Shown here piece after piece: positions 60,196-64,000 of a DNA stretch of 64,000 nt (position 1 is its first letter; every line of letters begins with the position of its first letter). The notes under the pieces were generated by a model. It did no database searches, was not told the DNA's origin, and saw only the letters and a list, made by a program, of their open reading frames with translations. This DNA is from Paulinella micropora (lineage: Eukaryota > Cercozoa > Imbricatea > Euglyphida). Location: positions 503,586 to 567,585 of the forward strand of contig BJOX01000342.1 of assembly GCA_009731375.1 (NCBI GenBank). The letters run 5' to 3'. The position numbers and the translations under genes were made by a program.

Positions 60196-63100
60196 GTTAC
60201 GAAATTATTCCCACTGGGGAACAATCTCTGCAAATAGCTGCGAAACGGCCGCTCTCGATAGAAGGAGAAGCCATCCGCGCTATGTTCCGGCGACTGGCTG
60301 GATTCCCCACATACGATCCAGTCAAAGGCAATATGATCCTTATTCAAGGAAATATAGACATCAATGAGCGTCTTCGACAGGATCCATACCGCCAGATCAA
60401 GCCGTGTACGATGGTCTTCTTCGACCCATCTCAAACGCCGGAGGTCAACCCTACAACCACAGACAACAACAGTCAATGTTTGCTTGGCTCCGCACCAAAC
60501 ATTCATACTGTTTTTGACTCTGGAACAAATCGAACAATCGTTCATCCAAAATCATCGATTGATCATGTGACCACCGGCCCCGCAGCACATCTGTCAGGCA
60601 TATCAGCCGAAACCATACAAATTACTAAGAAGGCAACATTTCATTGGGAGACAGTACCAGGAGAAGGTAGCGCGTCTAGCTTCCTCCTCCCTGACTCCCT
60701 GATAGCCGATAGCACGCCTTACTCATTGGTTTCACCTGGCATATTAGACAACAAGCATGGGTACGCAACCATCTTCCAAAATAATCAAGCTATAGTCTTA
60801 CACCACTCCATCAACATTGACCCTAGCTTGATCAAGATTAGAGGAAGAATGATGCCCAACTTGCTTTATCGTTCAGACACAAGAGATGACACACCACTTG
60901 ACCCCAACAGACGGTTTTTCCCACAGTCACAAACACAAACACACAACGACAACAAAGACGTCAAGGTCAACTTCAGTGTCAATCGCAAAGCTAGCAAACA
61001 GTCCATCTCAGCATTAGAGGCACATAGACTAAGCGGTCATGGCATGGCAAAGGCTATGAAACAAGTAGCAGCAGCACTAGGCAGAACAATCAAAGATCCC
61101 CATTGGGAGACTAAACTTGCTCACCTCTGCCATGCATGCACTCTTAGCTCACCTCGCAAGCTTCCTTTCTTCACAGACCATGAACTTCTGGACCAACAGT
61201 TCAAAACTTTTGAAGCAATCTGCATGGATTTCAAGGGTCCCAAGTATACAGTATCGCTGCAAGGCAATTACTATATACTTTTGATCCTTGAGACCAAAGG
61301 CAAATTCGCCTTCAAAATTTATCTTCCTTCAAGGAAGGCACAACTTTACCTCCCATGGGTGGTCAAGGTGTTTGCCTTCTTTGAAAGACAGACCGGCGTG
61401 AAGATTAAGCAAGTCAGGTTAGATGGCGAGTTTATCTCTTCTGGCCTTGTTGAACATTGCAACAACAAAGGAATTATTATGAAGCGCACCCCACCGGGCG
61501 AGCCTCGTCTTAATTCCATTGCCGAACGCGATTTTCAAACAGGCACGAAACGAGCTAACGCAATCATGCTCGACGCAAAATTCCCCAACAATTTATGGGA
61601 AGAATGCGAAAGAGCTGAACATGCAATACGGATGATCACCCCGCAATCATCCGGAAAATACAAAGGACAATCTCCTTATGAGGTCACCCTCAAAAGGAAA
61701 TTCCCTTTGGATTTCTTGCGTCCAGTCGGTTGCTTAGCATTCGTTCGTGTGCAAAAAGGCTTAAACAGACCAATGGCACAACCGGGATCACTTACAGGCT
61801 TCAACATTTTTCGCCGCCTTTACCGGGTTTTGGTAAAAGGGACAGCAAAAATTGTTGAAGCCCGAAACGTGAAGTTTGACATATGGGAAAGAGGGCACAC
61901 AGCAAAAGTGTTGCAGCGACCTTGGGAGTTTGACAACCCTCCCATTCCTCAACCCAACCCTTTCCCCAACGAACTCACCCAAACGGTCGACCAAAAGGTT
62001 CGCATAAAAACGGACCCGACACAGTCCGGAAACGCCCCCGGTCTGCCAACCTTTCAGCTCAATGACGACGACGACGATAACGGGTACCAGTCGCTCGACG
62101 ACCAACCGGTACCACCACCCCAACCACCCCCACAACGGCCCCAGCTTGAAGAAGAAGAACACACGGTCGTCAGGCAAAGACGACCCCCATCATCTTCACA
62201 GCTAAATTTACGTGGTTCGGTTGGACCAAATGTCCGTCGTTCATTACGCTTTGCAGCCAGTTCCAGTGGAAACAGGTCAAACGCTAGCCACAGACTTGGT
62301 TCCCCTTCGTCCCCTGCTAACGGTCTGCTTGCCCCACGCGACATCAACGGCAACATATCATCAAGCAACATCATAGCAACACAAAGAGAGAGAAAGCAAA
62401 CACCTGCAAACCACCCCACTCATCATGTTAGCCTAGCTCATGATAGTCAGGCTGCTGCTTTCTTTGATGTCGCTGCGGCATGCAACCTCGAGCATAGCGA
62501 GACAGACCTAGCGGATTTGCAACAGGATGCTTACGAAGAACAAACATATGACGAGCCCTTTTGTTTCTTTACACGTGCATTGCGAATACCACAAAAGGAA
62601 ATACACCAACATCCTGAAGTGGTTGCAGCACGCAGGAAAGAAATTGAAGGCCTCTTCAAGGCTGGATGTTTTCGTTGGGTTCCCAGAGCTAACGCCTATC
62701 GTGACAAAATCAAACCAATCCATACCGGATTTGTTGATGCTGTCAAGATAGACGAAGCAACTGGAAATCATAAGTTCAAGAGTAGACTTGTCCTGTTTGG
62801 TAACCTCATGAGTCCGTTCAGTCATTACTCACCTTATGATAAGTCAGCACCTGTATGCTCCCACATGGTCATGCTTACCGTCTTGTCGCTCACAGCAGCA
62901 CTTGGCTTTGATTTTGTTGTCATTGACTTCACGCAAGCATATAGTCAGGCAGACATGATTGACATTGTATATGCCATCGCACCCGACGATTTCGAGGATT
63001 TCCGTGATCCCGAAAAGCCGGAGGATGACATACTACAAGTCCTCAAAGCTCTGTATGGCTCACCTCAGGCAGGTCGTCGTTGGCACGACAAGGTAGCACG

Positions 63101-64000
63101 AAAGTTACGTAAGTTAGGTTACACACAGTCAACCATCGATGCTTGTCTGTTCTTCCTGCAATGCAAAGAAGAGAACTGTCCCCCGGTTTTTACTAAAGAC
63201 CCATCGTCCATGCCATGGATCCTATTAGTAAGAACCGACGACGTTCTCACTTTCTACAAACACCACTCTCAGGTAGCCATTCTTTGCAAAGGCTTAACGA
63301 AAGAACAGCTTGTATTCACAGTACACGAAAAGGCCAAAGTCTTTTGTGGGATTCAATTCAAACGAACGCCCACTGGCCTTCTCGTTCACCAGCGTGCATA
63401 CACTCGTAGCCTCTTGGATGATCATGGCTTCTCACAAGCCAACCCTGTGCCTACTCCGGCCACCGTCCAAGAGCCGACTGCAGCCGCTGAAGACGCCTTC
63501 TTGCGTAAATGGTCACTCCCTACCCTAACAGGTGAATGTTCATGGCTAGCAACCCAAACACGCCCAGACATATCATTTGCCACCAACAACATGTCCGTAT
63601 ACTCACATCATGAGCCAGGTGTAGCTTACAGTTTGTGCACCCGGATCTTTCGCTACCTTCAAGATGGGGAACGCGGCTTGTTCTACCCGTACAACACGGA
63701 CCTCTCCAGACTCCGTCTCGCACACTGGTCCGACGCGACGCTGGGTAGCTGCAAATTCACCAAGCGATCGCGCACCGGCGAGCTACACGAATTGACCGGC
63801 CCCGTGCATTGGGAAAGCAAACGCCAGACTACCGTGGCTACATCGACCCAGATCTCCGAAACCATGGCTATGTCCAATACCGCGCGCACCGCTATCGCGC
63901 TCCAGCATTTGCTAATCTCCGAGCTACGAGCACCGATTAATTTACCAACTCCCTTACTTGCTGACAACCGGGGAGCTATCACCTCGTCCTCCAATGGAAT
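60192..64000 (+). CDS. Copia-type Pol: protease, integrase, RT, RNase H (runs off window)
   Basis: A single open frame from ATG 60192 to the window end (over 1,260 aa). The protease site is VFDSGTNRTIVHP (Asp about 109). The integrase HHCC finger is H278-H283-C313-C316. The core Asp 346 (CMDFKGP), Asp 411 (VRLDGEF) and Glu 445 (SIAERDF) follow. Reverse transcriptase has IDFTQAYSQADM (Asp about 912), ALYGSPQAGRRWHDK and LVRTDDVLTF, where the usual Tyr of YxDD is Arg. RNase H has WSDATLGS, SKRQTTVA and LADNRGAI. The order PR-INT-RT-RH defines Ty1/Copia. No stop is seen, so the copy may be young. The C-terminus, polypurine tract and 3' LTR are beyond the window. Confidence 0.9.
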   Translation, partial: MSYEIIPTGEQSLQIAAKRPLSIEGEAIRAMFRRLAGFPTYDPVKGNMILIQGNIDINERLRQDPYRQIKPCTMVFFDPSQTPEVNPTTTDNNSQCLLGSAPNIHTVFDSGTNRTIVHPKSSIDHVTTGPAAHLSGISAETIQITKKATFHWETVPGEGSASSFLLPDSLIADSTPYSLVSPGILDNKHGYATIFQNNQAIVLHHSINIDPSLIKIRGRMMPNLLYRSDTRDDTPLDPNRRFFPQSQTQTHNDNKDVKVNFSVNRKASKQSISALEAHRLSGHGMAKAMKQVAAALGRTIKDPHWETKLAHLCHACTLSSPRKLPFFTDHELLDQQFKTFEAICMDFKGPKYTVSLQGNYYILLILETKGKFAFKIYLPSRKAQLYLPWVVKVFAFFERQTGVKIKQVRLDGEFISSGLVEHCNNKGIIMKRTPPGEPRLNSIAERDFQTGTKRANAIMLDAKFPNNLWEECERAEHAIRMITPQSSGKYKGQSPYEVTLKRKFPLDFLRPVGCLAFVRVQKGLNRPMAQPGSLTGFNIFRRLYRVLVKGTAKIVEARNVKFDIWERGHTAKVLQRPWEFDNPPIPQPNPFPNELTQTVDQKVRIKTDPTQSGNAPGLPTFQLNDDDDDNGYQSLDDQPVPPPQPPPQRPQLEEEEHTVVRQRRPPSSSQLNLRGSVGPNVRRSLRFAASSSGNRSNASHRLGSPSSPANGLLAPRDINGNISSSNIIATQRERKQTPANHPTHHVSLAHDSQAAAFFDVAAACNLEHSETDLADLQQDAYEEQTYDEPFCFFTRALRIPQKEIHQHPEVVAARRKEIEGLFKAGCFRWVPRANAYRDKIKPIHTGFVDAVKIDEATGNHKFKSRLVLFGNLMSPFSHYSPYDKSAPVCSHMVMLTVLSLTAALGFDFVVIDFTQAYSQADMIDIVYAIAPDDFEDFRDPEKPEDDILQVLKALYGSPQAGRRWHDKVARKLRKLGYTQSTIDACLFFLQCKEENCPPVFTKDPSSMPWILLVRTDDVLTFYKHHSQVAILCKGLTKEQLVFTVHEKAKVFCGIQFKRTPTGLLVHQRAYTRSLLDDHGFSQANPVPTPATVQEPTAAAEDAFLRKWSLPTLTGECSWLATQTRPDISFATNNMSVYSHHEPGVAYSLCTRIFRYLQDGERGLFYPYNTDLSRLRLAHWSDATLGSCKFTKRSRTGELHELTGPVHWESKRQTTVATSTQISETMAMSNTARTAIALQHLLISELRAPINLPTPLLADNRGAITSSSNG

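Overview
The window is nuclear DNA of a eukaryote, probably a protist or alga. Its genes are spliced and GC-rich, its introns and intergenic spaces are crowded with long microsatellites, and three blocks of mobile DNA are embedded in it. I cannot name the species from sequence alone. Positions 7915, 10015, 11671, 15387, 30555 and 46446 start 10-N assembly gaps, and 47139-47375 is a 237-N gap.

1-21250: a Polinton/Maverick-like element (Polinton-like virus, PLV), 609-21244, about 20.6 kb. It has terminal inverted repeats of about 650 bp with AG...CT ends and a perfect 6-bp target duplication (TACTTC, 603-608 and 21245-21250). It carries an rve integrase, a D12-class adenine methylase, a long tail-fibre-like protein with an S74 self-cleaving chaperone domain, a GIY-YIG/zinc-finger protein, an A32/FtsK-type packaging ATPase, an adenain-like cysteine protease, minor and major capsid proteins, two tandem ExoX-C-like proteins and a family-B (protein-primed type) DNA polymerase with an OTU-like N-terminal region. 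Many genes are broken by single stops or 1-nt shifts, but the major capsid gene is intact. Joining the two flanks at the target site gives an open host exon, so the element appears to have landed in a host gene.

21251-28400: a repeat field of about fourteen (CAA)n-tailed short units and six copies of a longer CT-rich dispersed repeat. 28463-35827: a many-exon host gene ending in a complete DEDDy 3'-5' exonuclease domain (EXD3/Mut-7/Nibbler-like). 37749-39407 (minus): a two-exon gene resembling mitochondrial ribosomal protein mL50, whose intron is a purine/pyrimidine tract of about 1.1 kb. 39676-41934: a tetranucleotide (ACAT)n/(ACGT)n array that ends at the 3' splice site of an unrecognised membrane-protein gene (41935-45661). 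46300-51136: a poly-C run, a GAA tract and scattered GC-rich host exons that I cannot name. 51137-53298: AT-rich non-coding DNA.

53299-57038: a second, truncated PLV with the same integrase / charged protein / fibre order, carrying a cleanly spliced three-exon gene of unknown function. Both edges carry a related AGTAGT... terminus in direct orientation.

57673-64000: a Ty1/Copia retrotransposon. It has a large Gag with a CCHC knuckle, an RS-rich stretch and an unusual C-terminal MYND finger. An ATGA overlap leads into a Pol ORF (protease, integrase, reverse transcriptase, RNase H) that runs off the window.
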